Source of the DNA: Hydrogenophaga pseudoflava
Lineage (GTDB): Bacteria > Pseudomonadota > Gammaproteobacteria > Burkholderiales > Burkholderiaceae_C
Direction: 5' to 3'
NCBI RefSeq assembly: GCF_031020795.1
Contig: NZ_JAVHJP010000011.1
Coordinates: 1 to 64,000, forward strand
DNA length: 64,000 bases
Shown in pieces: positions 46,354-55,105 of the stretch. The position numbers were made by a program, and so were the translations under genes. The first letter of the stretch is position 1; each line of letters starts with the position of its first letter. The notes under the pieces are model-generated. The model saw only the letters and a program-made list of their open reading frames with translations, made no database searches and was not told where the DNA came from.

Positions 46354-46643
46354 GTGACCTCAGATGGCGACAACAGCGAACCGAAGGCCGGCCCGGACCG
46401 GTCCGCGAATACTATAGCGCTCCTGTGTGCGGGCATCGAAAACGCCGGTTCCGCAGTGGGCTGGATATACTGACGCATTGTATCTGAGGGTACCCGCCGG
46501 GCCCTGCAGTTCGGTGTGCATGCGACGGGGGTGTGATGCCCGCTGTTCTCGCGCTTCGTTGTCCCTGAATCCTGTCGACGCCCCAGGTCGAGCGGTACCC
46601 TGTCTGCAGGCGTGCGCCGGTCGGACCTTTCGGCTGGCCTTCC
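46354..46643. promoter_or_regulatory. Divergent promoter region between TPR operon and cysS
   Basis: A 290-base gene-free stretch with likely promoters for both sides. Leftward, a TATAGT -10 (46416-46411) with a TTCGAT-like -35 about 18 bases upstream fits the TPR operon. Rightward, TATACT at 46466-46471 is a fair -10 for cysS and would leave a long leader of about 165 bases, in which I see no known riboswitch or T-box. Confidence 0.45.
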
Positions 46644-48029
46644 ATGTCCTTGAGAATCTTCAACACCCTCTCGCGCGGCGTCGAGCCGTTCCTGCCACTC
46701 GAGCCCGGGCATGTGCGCATGTACGTCTGTGGAATGACGGTCTACGACCTGTGTCATCTCGGGCATGCGCGCTCCATGCTGGCCTTCGATGTGGTGCAGC
46801 GCTGGCTCAAGGCCAGCGGTTATCGCGTCACATACGTGCGCAACGTGACGGACATCGAAGACAAGATCATTGCCCGCGCGGTGAAGAACGGCGAGACCAT
46901 CAAGCAGCTCACGGACCGCATGATCGAGGCGCTGCACCAGGACGCCGACGCGCTCGGTATCGAGCGACCCGACCACGAGCCGCGCGCCACCGACTACGTG
47001 CCGCAGATGCTGACCATCGTGCGCCAGCTCGAAGGCAAGGGGCTGGCCTACCGCAGCCTCAATGGCGATGTGAACTATGCGGTGCGCAAGTTTCCGGGCT
47101 ACGGCAAGCTGTCGGGCAAGTCGCTCGACGACCTGCGCGCTGGCGAGCGTGTGGCGGTGGACGACGGCAAGCAGGATCCACTGGACTTCGTGCTGTGGAA
47201 ATCGGCGAAGGTCGACGAGCCCGCCGAAGCCCAATGGGACAGTGCCTATGGCAAAGGTCGGCCGGGCTGGCACATCGAATGCTCGGCCATGAGCTGCGAG
47301 ACGCTGGGCGAGAGCTTTGATATCCATGGCGGCGGTGCCGATCTGCAGTTCCCGCACCATGAGAACGAGATTGCCCAGAGCGAGGGCGCCACCGGAAAAC
47401 CGCTGGCGCGCTTCTGGATGCACAACGGCTTCGTGCGCGTGGACAACGAGAAGATGTCCAAGAGCCTGGGCAATTTCTTCACTATCCGCGAGGTGCTGGA
47501 GAAGTACGACGCCGAGACGGTGCGCTTCTTTGTGCTGCGGGCCCACTACCGCAGCGCGCTCAACTACAGCGACGCCCATCTCGACGACGCACGGGCGGCG
47601 CTCAAGCGTCTGTACACCGCGCTGGCTGCAGTCGAGGCGAAGGCTCCGGCAAGCATCGACTGGAGTCACCCGTTCGCAGCCCGCTTCAAGGCGGCCATGG
47701 ACGAAGACTTCGGCACGCCCGAGGCGGTGGCCGTGCTGTTCGATCTGGCCAGCGAAGTGAATCGCACGCGCGATCCGGCGTCGGCCGGGCTGCTCCAGGC
47801 GCTGGGGGGTGTCTTGGGGCTGCTGCAGCAGGATCCGCAGAGCTATTTGCAGGCTGGTGGTGCCGCAGGGGGACTGGACGAGGCCGCCATCGCCGAGCAG
47901 ATCGGAGCCCGCGCCGCGGCCAAGGCCGCGAGGAACTTTGCCGAGGCCGACCGCATCCGGCAGTCTCTGCTGGCCCAAGGCATCGTGCTCAAGGATGGAC
48001 CGGCCGGCACCACCTGGGAGCGTGCCTGA
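46644..48029 (+). CDS. cysS: Cysteinyl-tRNA synthetase
   Basis: A 461-residue class I synthetase. The zinc ligand Cys30 is followed by the HIGH-type motif HLGH (38-41); KMSKS is at 270-274. A GWHIECSAMS block holds the second zinc Cys. It charges tRNA-Cys in the cytoplasm. The stop overlaps the first base of the AlkA-type gene, so the two are coupled. Confidence 0.97.
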   Translation: MSLRIFNTLSRGVEPFLPLEPGHVRMYVCGMTVYDLCHLGHARSMLAFDVVQRWLKASGYRVTYVRNVTDIEDKIIARAVKNGETIKQLTDRMIEALHQDADALGIERPDHEPRATDYVPQMLTIVRQLEGKGLAYRSLNGDVNYAVRKFPGYGKLSGKSLDDLRAGERVAVDDGKQDPLDFVLWKSAKVDEPAEAQWDSAYGKGRPGWHIECSAMSCETLGESFDIHGGGADLQFPHHENEIAQSEGATGKPLARFWMHNGFVRVDNEKMSKSLGNFFTIREVLEKYDAETVRFFVLRAHYRSALNYSDAHLDDARAALKRLYTALAAVEAKAPASIDWSHPFAARFKAAMDEDFGTPEAVAVLFDLASEVNRTRDPASAGLLQALGGVLGLLQQDPQSYLQAGGAAGGLDEAAIAEQIGARAAAKAARNFAEADRIRQSLLAQGIVLKDGPAGTTWERA

Positions 48030-48679
48030 TGGTGACCTCGCACTTGCCCGAAGTCGGGCCGGATGCCCCGCTGTACTGGCAGGAGGCCTGTCGCCATCTG
48101 ATGAAGCGCGATCGGGTGATGAAAAAGCTCATTCCGCAGCATCCAGGTGCCAGCCTGCAGTCGCGCGGCGATGCGTTCATCACGCTGGCCCGCAGCATCG
48201 TGGGGCAGCAGATTTCGGTCAAGGCAGCGCAGTCCGTGTGGGACCGTTTTGAAAAGCTGCCTCGCAAGATGACGCCCGCCTACGTGCTCAAGCTCAAGGT
48301 GGACGACATGCGGGCGGCCGGTCTGTCGGCGCGCAAGGTCGAATACCTGGTCGACCTGGCGCTGCACTTTGCCAACGACCAGGTGCACGTGGCGAAGTGG
48401 GCAGAGATGGACGACGAGGCCATCATTGCCGAGCTGGTGGCCATTCGCGGCATCGGCCGCTGGACCGCCGAGATGTTCCTCATTTTTCATCTGATGCGTC
48501 CGAACGTGCTGCCGCTGGATGACCTCGGCCTGCAGAACGGAATCAGCCGTGCCTACTTTTCCGGTGAGCCGGTGAGCCGCAGCGAGATCCGCGAGGTGGC
48601 CGCCTCCTGGGCACCTTACTGCAGCGTCGCCACTTGGTATATTTGGCGCTCGCTGGACCCGCTGCCGGTCAGCTACTGA
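48029..48679 (+). CDS. AlkA-type DNA glycosylase (HhH-GPD superfamily)
   Basis: A 216-residue base-excision repair enzyme with the helix-hairpin-helix GIRGIGRWTAEMFLIF region (about 138-153) and the catalytic Asp165 in LPLDDLGLQNG. There is no FeS cluster motif. It removes alkylated purines such as 3-methyladenine. It is shorter than E. coli AlkA, which has an extra N-terminal domain. It starts at the cysS stop codon and is followed by a weak hairpin terminator. Confidence 0.92.
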   Translation: MVTSHLPEVGPDAPLYWQEACRHLMKRDRVMKKLIPQHPGASLQSRGDAFITLARSIVGQQISVKAAQSVWDRFEKLPRKMTPAYVLKLKVDDMRAAGLSARKVEYLVDLALHFANDQVHVAKWAEMDDEAIIAELVAIRGIGRWTAEMFLIFHLMRPNVLPLDDLGLQNGISRAYFSGEPVSRSEIREVAASWAPYCSVATWYIWRSLDPLPVSY

Positions 48680-48700
48680 GCCCCTCGGGGCTTTCCTGTT
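48678..48700 (+). terminator. Weak terminator-like hairpin after the glycosylase gene
   Basis: The arms AGCCC and GGGCT around CTCG overlap the TGA stop and are followed by a broken T-run (TTCCTGTTT). It is plausible as a partial terminator ahead of accA. Confidence 0.4.
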
Positions 48701-48739
48701 TCCGGACGTCGTTCACACAAAGACCAAAGGAGTCATACC

Positions 48740-49723
48740 TTGGCCAAAAGAAACTTCCTCGACTTCGAGCAGCCCATTGCCGAACTCGAAAGCAAGATCG
48801 AAGAACTGCGCTATGTCCAGACCGAATCCGCGGTCGACATTTCCGCCGAGATCGAGCAGCTGTCGGGCAAGAGCCTGCAGCTCACAAAGGACATCTACAG
48901 CACCCTGACGCCCTGGCAGATCACCAAGATCGCGCGCCATCAGGACCGGCCGTACACGCTGGACTACGTGAACGAAATCTTCACGCACTTCCAGGAGCTG
49001 CATGGCGACCGTCATTTCTCGGACGACCTGTCCATCGTCGGCGGCCTGGCCCGTTTCAACGGGCAGCCCTGCATGGTGATCGGACATCAGAAGGGGCGGG
49101 ACACCAAGGAGCGCGGCCTGCGCAACTTTGGCATGACCAAGCCCGAGGGTTACAGAAAGGCCCTGCGCCTGATGAAGCTGGCCGAGAAGTTCAAGCTCCC
49201 GGTATTCACTTTCGTGGACACGCCCGGTGCCTACCCCGGCATCGACGCCGAAGAGCGCGGCCAGTCGGAGGCCATTGGTCGCAACATCTTCGAGATGGCG
49301 CAGCTGGAGGTGCCGATCATCTCCACCATCATCGGTGAAGGTGGCTCGGGTGGTGCGCTGGCCATTTCGGTGGCCGACCAGGTGCTGATGCTCCAGTACT
49401 CGGTGTACTCGGTGATTTCGCCCGAAGGGTGTGCCTCCATCTTGTGGAAAACCAGCGACCGCGCCAGTGACGCGGCCGAAGCACTGGGCATCACCGCCCA
49501 CCGCCTCAAGGCCCTGGGTCTGGTCGACAAGATCGTCAACGAGCCGGTGGGTGGCGCGCACCGCGACCCTGCACAGATGGCCGCGTTCCTCAAGCGCGCC
49601 CTCAACGACGCCTGGCGGCAAGTGGCCGATCTCAAGGTCAAAGAGCTGCTGGAGCGTCGGCACACACGCCTGGACAGCTACGGCCGCTTTACCGACACCA
49701 AGGCCGACAGCGCCAAGCGCTGA
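48740..49723 (+). CDS. accA: Acetyl-CoA carboxylase, carboxyltransferase subunit alpha
   Basis: A 327-residue subunit of the enzyme that makes malonyl-CoA. It starts with FLDFEQPIAELESKIEELR (a coiled helix) and has the biotin-carboxyl binding blocks GGLARFNGQPCMVIGHQKGRD and TPGAYPGIDAEERGQSEAI. The start is TTG at 48740, with AAAGGAG seven bases upstream; there is no nearby ATG in frame. accD lies elsewhere. Confidence 0.96.
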   Translation: MAKRNFLDFEQPIAELESKIEELRYVQTESAVDISAEIEQLSGKSLQLTKDIYSTLTPWQITKIARHQDRPYTLDYVNEIFTHFQELHGDRHFSDDLSIVGGLARFNGQPCMVIGHQKGRDTKERGLRNFGMTKPEGYRKALRLMKLAEKFKLPVFTFVDTPGAYPGIDAEERGQSEAIGRNIFEMAQLEVPIISTIIGEGGSGGALAISVADQVLMLQYSVYSVISPEGCASILWKTSDRASDAAEALGITAHRLKALGLVDKIVNEPVGGAHRDPAQMAAFLKRALNDAWRQVADLKVKELLERRHTRLDSYGRFTDTKADSAKR

Positions 49724-49731
49724 GGCGCTTC

Positions 49732-50715
49732 GTGACGGCGTCGTCCAACCCCTGCGGGCCGGCGCTGTTGCGCTGGTCTGCGCAAGGGGTTCCGGACAAC
49801 TGGACCAGGCTGGCGGTGGCTTACAGCGCAGGCGCCGATTCCACCGCGTTGTTGCTGGAGGCTCGTGCCCTCTGGCCTGGGCAGGTGGTGGCCTTGCATG
49901 TGCACCACGGACTCCAGTCCGCGGCGGATGCCTTTGAGGTCACCGCGCGAACCACTTGCGCCGGACTGGACGTGCCCTTGCATGTGGCCCACGTGCGAGC
50001 CATGCCAGCGAGGGGGCAGAGCCCGGAAGATGCCGCGCGCGTCCAGCGTTACCGCGCACTGGCCGATCTGGCCAGAGCATCGAGAGTGGGTGTGGTGCTG
50101 CTGGCCCACCACGCCGATGACCAGGCCGAAACCCTGATGCTGGCGCTCAGCCGCGGCGCCGGCTTGCCCGGGCTGGCCGCCATGCCCGGTCGCTTCGAAC
50201 GGCACGGCATGCACTTCGCCCGTCCGTTGTTGGAGGTTCCTGCCAGCGCTCTGCGCGCCTGGGTCGAGGCCCGCGGGGTGCTCTTTGCCGACGATCCCAG
50301 CAACGCCGACACCCGCTACACGCGCAACCGGATCCGCCAGGCCTTGATGCCCGCCTGGGACGCCTGCTTCCCAGGGTTCCGGCCCATGCTGGCACGCAGC
50401 GCGCGCCATGCGGCGGAGGCCCAGGGCCTGCTGGACGACCTGGCGCGCATCGATCTGGTTTCCGTGGGCGAGCCTCCGTCCATCACCGCGTTGCAGGTCC
50501 TCGGCCGTGAGCGCCAGGCCAATGTTTTGCGCCATTGGCTGCGGGTGGGGTGGGGGGTGGCACCCACCACGGCCCAGATGGAGCAGGTGCTGGACCAGGT
50601 GGCCGCCTGCCGCACGCGGGGTCACCGCATCAAGCTCAAGGTGGCCGACGGAACCTTGAGCCGGAGCGGCGGACACCTGGCGTTCGACCGGGCGGGCGGG
50701 ACTGCGCCGATATAA
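49732..50715 (+). CDS. tilS: tRNA(Ile)-lysidine synthetase
   Basis: A 327-residue PP-loop ATPase that modifies the wobble C of tRNA-Ile(CAU) to lysidine. The P-loop reads SAGADS (32-37) where the family normally has SGGxDS. Other features: HVHHGLQ, LLAHHADDQAETLM (about 109-122) and the RNRIRQALMP motif. It lacks most of the C-terminal TilS domain of the 430-residue E. coli enzyme, so the shorter length is worth noting, though short versions occur in this group. The start is GTG at 49732, eight bases after accA. Confidence 0.92.
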   Translation: MTASSNPCGPALLRWSAQGVPDNWTRLAVAYSAGADSTALLLEARALWPGQVVALHVHHGLQSAADAFEVTARTTCAGLDVPLHVAHVRAMPARGQSPEDAARVQRYRALADLARASRVGVVLLAHHADDQAETLMLALSRGAGLPGLAAMPGRFERHGMHFARPLLEVPASALRAWVEARGVLFADDPSNADTRYTRNRIRQALMPAWDACFPGFRPMLARSARHAAEAQGLLDDLARIDLVSVGEPPSITALQVLGRERQANVLRHWLRVGWGVAPTTAQMEQVLDQVAACRTRGHRIKLKVADGTLSRSGGHLAFDRAGGTAPI

Positions 50716-50716
50716 T
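50711..50716 (+). promoter_or_regulatory. Candidate -10 box upstream of lysC
   Basis: A perfect TATAAT near the tilS stop codon; transcription would begin near 50723, leaving a leader of about 105 bases before lysC. No matching -35 is evident. Confidence 0.45.
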
Positions 50717-50827
50717 TCCAAGGCTTTGCCGGGCGCATCCGGCGGGGCCCGGCCGGTTCCGGCGACCGGCCCAGCGCGACCGACGGCCGCGTGGTCATTC
50801 CAACGATCCTCTTCCCGATCCAACCCG

Positions 50828-52108
50828 ATGGCTTTGATTGTTCACAAGTACGGCGGCACCTCCATGGGGTCCACCGAGCGCATTCGCAACGTGGCCCGGC
50901 GTGTCGCCAAGTGGCACAAGGCCGGTCACCAGATGGTGGTGGTGCCCAGCGCCATGAGCGGTGAAACCAACCGCCTGCTGGCCTTGGCCAAGGAGCTGCA
51001 ACCCGCCCAACAGGGCAAGTCCTACGGCCGTGAGCTGGACATGCTGGCCGCCACCGGCGAGCAGGCTTCTTCCGCGCTGCTGGCCATCGCGCTGCAGGCC
51101 GAAGGCATCGACGCCGTCAGCTACGCGGGCTGGCAGGTGCCGATCAAGACCAACGACGCTTACACCAAGGCCCGCATCGAGTCGATCGACGATGCCCGCG
51201 TGCGCGCCGACCTGGCCGCCGGCAAGGTGGTGATCGTGACGGGCTTCCAGGGCGTGGACCCCGATGGCAATATCACGACGCTCGGCCGTGGAGGCAGTGA
51301 CACTTCGGCCGTGGCGGTGGCGGCGGCAATGAAGGCGGCCGAATGCCTGATCTACACCGACGTGGACGGCGTCTACACGACCGACCCGCGCGTGGTGCCT
51401 GAAGCCAAGCGCCTGGAGCGCGTGAGCTTTGAGGAAATGCTGGAAATGGCCAGCATGGGCTCGAAGGTGCTGCAGATCCGCTCGGTGGAATTCGCCGGCA
51501 AGTACAAGGTGCCGCTGCGCGTGCTCTCCAGCTTCACCCCCTGGGACATCGACCTGAACGAAGAAGCCAGCTCTGGCACCCTGATCACTTTTGAGGAAGA
51601 CGAAGATATGGAACGAGCCGTTGTTTCCGGCATTGCCTTCAACCGCGACGAAGCGAAGGTTTCCGTGCTGGGCGTGCCCGACAAGCCGGGCATTGCCTAT
51701 CAGATCCTGGGTGCCGTGGCCGAGGCCAACGTCGAGGTGGACGTGATCATCCAGAACCTGTCCAAGGACGGCAAGACCGACTTCAGCTTCACCGTCCACC
51801 GCAACGATTTCCAGAAGACGTTGGACCTGCTCAAGGGCCAGGTGCTGCCGGCGCTGGGAGCAGCCGACGTGGTGGGCGACAACCGCATCTGCAAGGTGTC
51901 CATCGTCGGCATCGGCATGCGCAGCCACGTGGGCGTGGCCAGCCGCATGTTCAAGTGCCTGAGCGACGAAGGCATCAACATCCAGATGATCTCGACGTCG
52001 GAAATCAAGACCTCGGTGGTGATCGACGAGAAGTACATGGAACTGGCTGTGCGCGCACTGCACCGCGAGTTCGATCTGGACCAGACGGCCGACACGATTT
52101 CGAAGTGA
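50828..52108 (+). CDS. lysC: Aspartate kinase (lysine-sensitive type)
   Basis: A 426-residue enzyme that phosphorylates aspartate at the head of lysine, threonine and methionine synthesis. KYGGTSMG (residues 7-14) is the nucleotide site, followed by the amino acid kinase core and two ACT domains (about 265-340 and 345-420; VSVLGVPDKPGIAYQILGAVAEANVEVDVI is the first). Feedback control by lysine/threonine is expected from the ACT pair. The ATG at 50828 has the standard N-terminus. Confidence 0.96.
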   Translation: MALIVHKYGGTSMGSTERIRNVARRVAKWHKAGHQMVVVPSAMSGETNRLLALAKELQPAQQGKSYGRELDMLAATGEQASSALLAIALQAEGIDAVSYAGWQVPIKTNDAYTKARIESIDDARVRADLAAGKVVIVTGFQGVDPDGNITTLGRGGSDTSAVAVAAAMKAAECLIYTDVDGVYTTDPRVVPEAKRLERVSFEEMLEMASMGSKVLQIRSVEFAGKYKVPLRVLSSFTPWDIDLNEEASSGTLITFEEDEDMERAVVSGIAFNRDEAKVSVLGVPDKPGIAYQILGAVAEANVEVDVIIQNLSKDGKTDFSFTVHRNDFQKTLDLLKGQVLPALGAADVVGDNRICKVSIVGIGMRSHVGVASRMFKCLSDEGINIQMISTSEIKTSVVIDEKYMELAVRALHREFDLDQTADTISK

Positions 52109-52168
52109 GGCCGCAAGCCTATGGCCGCACCGGAAACGGGGACGACTTGAGGCATAATACGCGGCTCT

Positions 52169-52261
52169 GGAGTGATGACCGAGTGGCCGAAGGTGCTCCC
52201 CTGCTAAGGGAGTATGGGGTGTAGAGCCTCATCGAGGGTTCGAATCCCTCTCACTCCGCCA
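52169..52261 (+). tRNA. tRNA-Ser (anticodon GCT)
   Basis: A 93-base gene with acceptor stem GGAGTGA/TCACTCC, a long variable arm and encoded CCA at 52259-52261. The anticodon GCT lies at 52203-52205 within a CTCCC/GGGAG stem. The long variable arm fits serine. A CATAAT hexamer (52153-52158) just upstream is a likely -10 box. The gene borders the accessory region and so is a probable integration site. Confidence 0.97.
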
Positions 52262-52268
52262 GTAAGAC

Positions 52269-52297
52269 AAGGCTCCCACGCAAGTGGGAGCCTTTTG
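52269..52297 (+). terminator. Intrinsic terminator after tRNA-Ser
   Basis: The arms GGCTCCCAC and GTGGGAGCC, followed by TTTTGTCTTT, form a clear terminator a few bases after the tRNA. Confidence 0.9.
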
Positions 52298-52435
52298 TCT
52301 TTCTGGGTCCAGTGTTTTCGCGGGGTTTCGGGCGGTGGCTTTTTCTCTGTGGTTTCTATGACAGCGGCTTTTATGGCCTTTGCCGCGGGCCATTCTCTGA
52401 CGCCGCTTTTTTGCGGTGAGGCTTTTCATGTGGCT

Positions 52436-52748
52436 TCAACGCCTCGTGCTTGCCAGAAGAACACCGGCCCGGACCTATGTGTGCCGGTGATGGCCTTGGT
52501 CACCGTACTCAGGCTCTTGTAGGTCTGGCCGTGGTGGCAAAGCCCTGGCGCAGCACACGCTTCAGGCGCGCCGCACCCTTGGGACCACACCAGTCGTTGT
52601 CCAGCATCTGGTCCTGCGCATGCCAGGAGAGGACCCGGCGGATCAGGTTCACCTGTACATGGGCCGGCGGCTCCCGATCGAACAGGGACTGCCAGCGCTC
52701 GACCAGCGTGGCCCGGTCAGCCTGAAGGATCTGCTCCACCACGCTCAT
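52436..52748 (-). pseudogene. Frameshifted DUF2924 gene (mobile-element module remnant)
   Basis: The first 70 codons from ATG 52748 read MSVVEQILQADRATLVERW ... VNLIRRVLSWHAQDQ, the start of DUF2924 proteins, and continue to RQGF. That frame then ends after 79 codons. Shifting frame at about 52539-52542 (a TTT run, one base missing) restores the family's C-terminal block GQTYKSLSTVTKAITGTHRSGP and ends at the TGA 52438-52436. The gene is therefore broken by one frameshift and seems to lack part of the middle. DUF2924 usually follows DUF3489 and precedes a serine recombinase; no recombinase is present. The start overlaps the DUF3489 stop by four bases. Confidence 0.75.
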
Positions 52749-53098
52749 GCTGCCGCCGCCTCCACGATCCGGTAGAGATGAACACCATCGACCCGCTGGC
52801 ATTGCACATCCAGACCCAGGCGCTTGCGCAGCGAGCCGCTGAGCATGCCGCGCACGGTGTGGGACTGCCAGCCCGTGAGCGCCATCATCTGCTCCATGCT
52901 GACACCGGCCTCACTGCGCAGCAGGGTGATCAGCTGGGACTGTTTGGTGGTGGTGACTTCAGGAGCCTGAGCGAGAGCAGGCTTGGCCCTTTTGGCCGCG
53001 GGCTTGGTGGCGGCGGCTGCCTTGGTACGAGCGCCAGAAGCGGCGCGGGCCGGCTTGGCCGAGGAAGATTTGGAAGAGGGGGACGGTTTGCGTTTCAT
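52745..53098 (-). CDS. DUF3489 protein
   Basis: A 117-residue basic protein. An Ala/Lys/Ser-rich disordered half leads to a helical domain SQLITLLRSEAGVSMEQMMALTGWQSHTVRGMLSGSLRKRLGL, the characteristic DUF3489 winged-helix-like block. The ATG at 53098 follows GGAG by six bases. DUF3489 genes are found mainly with DUF2924 and recombinase genes on integrated elements, here next to tRNA-Ser. Probably a DNA-binding accessory protein; no function is known. Confidence 0.85.
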   Translation of the reverse strand: MKRKPSPSSKSSSAKPARAASGARTKAAAATKPAAKRAKPALAQAPEVTTTKQSQLITLLRSEAGVSMEQMMALTGWQSHTVRGMLSGSLRKRLGLDVQCQRVDGVHLYRIVEAAAA

Positions 53099-53250
53099 GA
53101 GTTGCTCCGGTGCCAACAGCGGCACGGAGCAAGTAACGCTCTGTCTTCACCCTCGATCAACTGATGCAGCGCAGTAGCCGTGGTGTGTGGTCGTGATTCA
53201 CATCCGGTGCTTGCCTTGCACGGCGCTCTGCGGCATGTGGTGCGGGCCGA

Positions 53251-53463
53251 TCAGGCGGCGGATCGGTCCTGAGTCCATGACGAAGCCGAATTCGCAGGCC
53301 CTGAGAGGCGCCACTGATCGATGGAGGTGAACTCCAGCTTGCACTGAACGCAGCGGTAGGCCCCGCTGGGCGTCATGGCACCGCTGGCGTCGCGCGCGAT
53401 CACCGGTCTGTAGGCGGTGGCTCCACAACGGTGACAGGCGTTCGCTGGGGTCTTGTTGTCCAT
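53251..53463 (-). CDS. Small zinc-ribbon protein
   Basis: A 70-residue protein with two CxxC knuckles (CHRCG at 10-14 and CVQC at 38-41), a zinc ribbon. The end is Ser/Ala-rich. No further family can be named. It stands alone between the DUF3489 gene and the convergent NUDIX gene. Confidence 0.65.
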   Translation of the reverse strand: MDNKTPANACHRCGATAYRPVIARDASGAMTPSGAYRCVQCKLEFTSIDQWRLSGPANSASSWTQDRSAA

Positions 53464-53624
53464 GGCTGCATTGTGCTGGCCGGCGTACGTGTGGGCTTAA
53501 ATGGGCACAAGCCAAAAGGCGATCAACCCGGACCGGCGTGAAGTTCTTCACCCCAAGTCCGGCACCTGTTGCCTGTGCCTGCGACTGAGGTCGCTGGCCT
53601 TGACTTCAGGGTCCTGATGAACGA

Positions 53625-54275
53625 ATGTCCGTGACCATGAAGCGCTTTCACCCACGCAAGAACGACGACGGGCAGCTCGTTGAACTTCGCAGTCCAAGCA
53701 AACCCACAGCCTTGGCCAGTTGGGACGACCCAGAACAGATCGCAACGGTGGTGCCTGATGGGCCGATGCCCGAGAGTCTGAACGGCATCGCTCTGGCCAC
53801 CTGGACCGACGCCCCCACCGACATCGCCGCCTGGGCGAAACTCGCGACGCTGCAAACCGAGGACTTTTCCGAGCCACCGATGACGACCGCTCCAGGCAAA
53901 CGCGCCGCATCAGGTGTGGTGATTCTCGAGAGCGATGATCGGGTGTGGGTGGTCTCTCCCAGCAACCAGTATGGGGGTTATGTGAACACCTTTCCCAAAG
54001 GCAAGCTGGACGCTGGAATGAGCCTGCGAGCCAATGCCCTGAAGGAAGGATTCGAAGAATCCGGCCTGCAGGTGGTGCTGACCGGTTTCCTGTGCGATTC
54101 GGTGCGCAGCACCTCGGTGACCCGCTACTACACCGCCAGACGGGTGGGGGGCCATCCGGGCGACATGTGTTGGGAGAGCCAGGCCGTGCAACTGGTGCCA
54201 CGGAACCTGCTGAGCAAGTTCGTCACCCATCCGAACGACCAGAGTGTGCTGCAGGCGCTGGCAGCGCTGGGCTGA
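53625..54275 (+). CDS. NUDIX hydrolase-like protein
   Basis: A 216-residue protein with a C-terminal NUDIX domain (about 92-216). The NUDIX box (126-148) keeps the catalytic part, with Lys140 for Arg, Glu141, Glu144, Glu145 and Gly147, but has Met132 where the first Glu is expected. The first 90 residues are specific to this group. Substrate unknown; ADP-ribose or nucleoside diphosphate derivatives are typical. The start is the ATG at 53625 or 53637. The next gene follows after about 26 bp. Confidence 0.8.
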   Translation: MSVTMKRFHPRKNDDGQLVELRSPSKPTALASWDDPEQIATVVPDGPMPESLNGIALATWTDAPTDIAAWAKLATLQTEDFSEPPMTTAPGKRAASGVVILESDDRVWVVSPSNQYGGYVNTFPKGKLDAGMSLRANALKEGFEESGLQVVLTGFLCDSVRSTSVTRYYTARRVGGHPGDMCWESQAVQLVPRNLLSKFVTHPNDQSVLQALAALG

Positions 54276-54301
54276 GGACTCAGTATCGAGGAGCCAGCAG
54301 C

Positions 54302-54607
54302 ATGTGGATCTTTCTGCCGAAGAGTTTCATCAGCGTGGTCCAGAAGCCGGGAGACACGGACACGCTCACGGTGCGGGCCCGCGTCAAGGGCGACATCGAA
54401 TCGGTGTTCCCGCAGGCCAAGGTCGAAGTGAACCAGGGGACAGACTACAAGTACCGGGCAAGGGTGCCCCGAGCAGCCGTGGCCCAGGTGCTGCACGACC
54501 AGGTGATGAACCTGGACTGGAGCAACTTCAAAGGAGCCGTGAAGGCCAAGAAGCGGCACGACGCCTATATGAACGTCTGGTCGGCGATGTGTGCGGTCGA
54601 CCGCTGA
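54302..54607 (+). CDS. Conserved small protein of unknown function
   Basis: A 101-residue protein starting MWIFLPKSFISVVQKPG and ending MNVWSAMCAVDR. It has charged blocks (RARVKGDIESVFPQAKVEV) and no membrane segment. I recall similar short proteins in many bacteria, none with a known function. It probably forms an operon with the NUDIX gene. Confidence 0.7.
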   Translation: MWIFLPKSFISVVQKPGDTDTLTVRARVKGDIESVFPQAKVEVNQGTDYKYRARVPRAAVAQVLHDQVMNLDWSNFKGAVKAKKRHDAYMNVWSAMCAVDR

Positions 54608-54723
54608 GGGATGAGCTGTTCTTCTGCGACGCGCAGTTGCCGGCACACGGTGGTCAGTGGGGCGTGCTTTGCAAGACCTGCACCGTGACCGAAGGCATCC
54701 GAGCGGGGTGGGGCAGGGCGCAG

Positions 54724-54983
54724 TTCTACGAGCGCGAACCATCCTGTTCGAGCGGTCCATCCGCCTCATCCCAACCAGCAGAACGGCGGTGGCGCTGCGT
54801 GGCTGGGCAGCCTCCGGCCGACCTTTCCTGATTGTCTTGACTTGTGTTTTGTCGTCGGCACACTGTGCCGCTGCACACACCTCTCATCCAGAAGGAAAGA
54901 CATGCAGAACAACCGGTTCAGCCGTCTGACCTCCCTCAACGAAGAGGCCTGCGCCACCACGCAGACGCAGCTGGAGGTTCAGG
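54724..54983 (+). repeat. Left copy of 260-bp direct repeat (promoter region plus 27 codons)
   Basis: This stretch aligns without gaps to 61052-61311, offset by exactly 6328 bases. The most similar part (54831-54901) differs at about seven of 71 positions by my count and contains TTGACT at 54837-54842, a likely -35 box. The coding part gives the first codons of the macrodomain-like protein. After 54983 similarity ends. Confidence 0.85.
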
Positions 54984-55105
54984 TGATTCAAAGAGTAGCC
55001 AGCATACCTGGGTGTTTGACTCTCTATCAGAACAGGTCGAGGGCTGGGTTTGAGGAAGGATCCGCCACCTTTGACCAGCAGATCATCCACACGTCATTAC
55101 CTTGA
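54902..55105 (+). pseudogene. Truncated copy of the macrodomain-like gene (5' end only)
   Basis: The ATG at 54902 starts a 67-codon frame whose first 27 residues match the intact gene at 61230 (FSRLT, NEEA, ATTQ, LEVQ shared). From codon 28 the sequence is unrelated and soon runs into the 3' end of the convergent OmpA-like gene. It is a 5' fragment left by duplication or recombination, not a full gene, though its promoter region appears intact. Confidence 0.7.
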
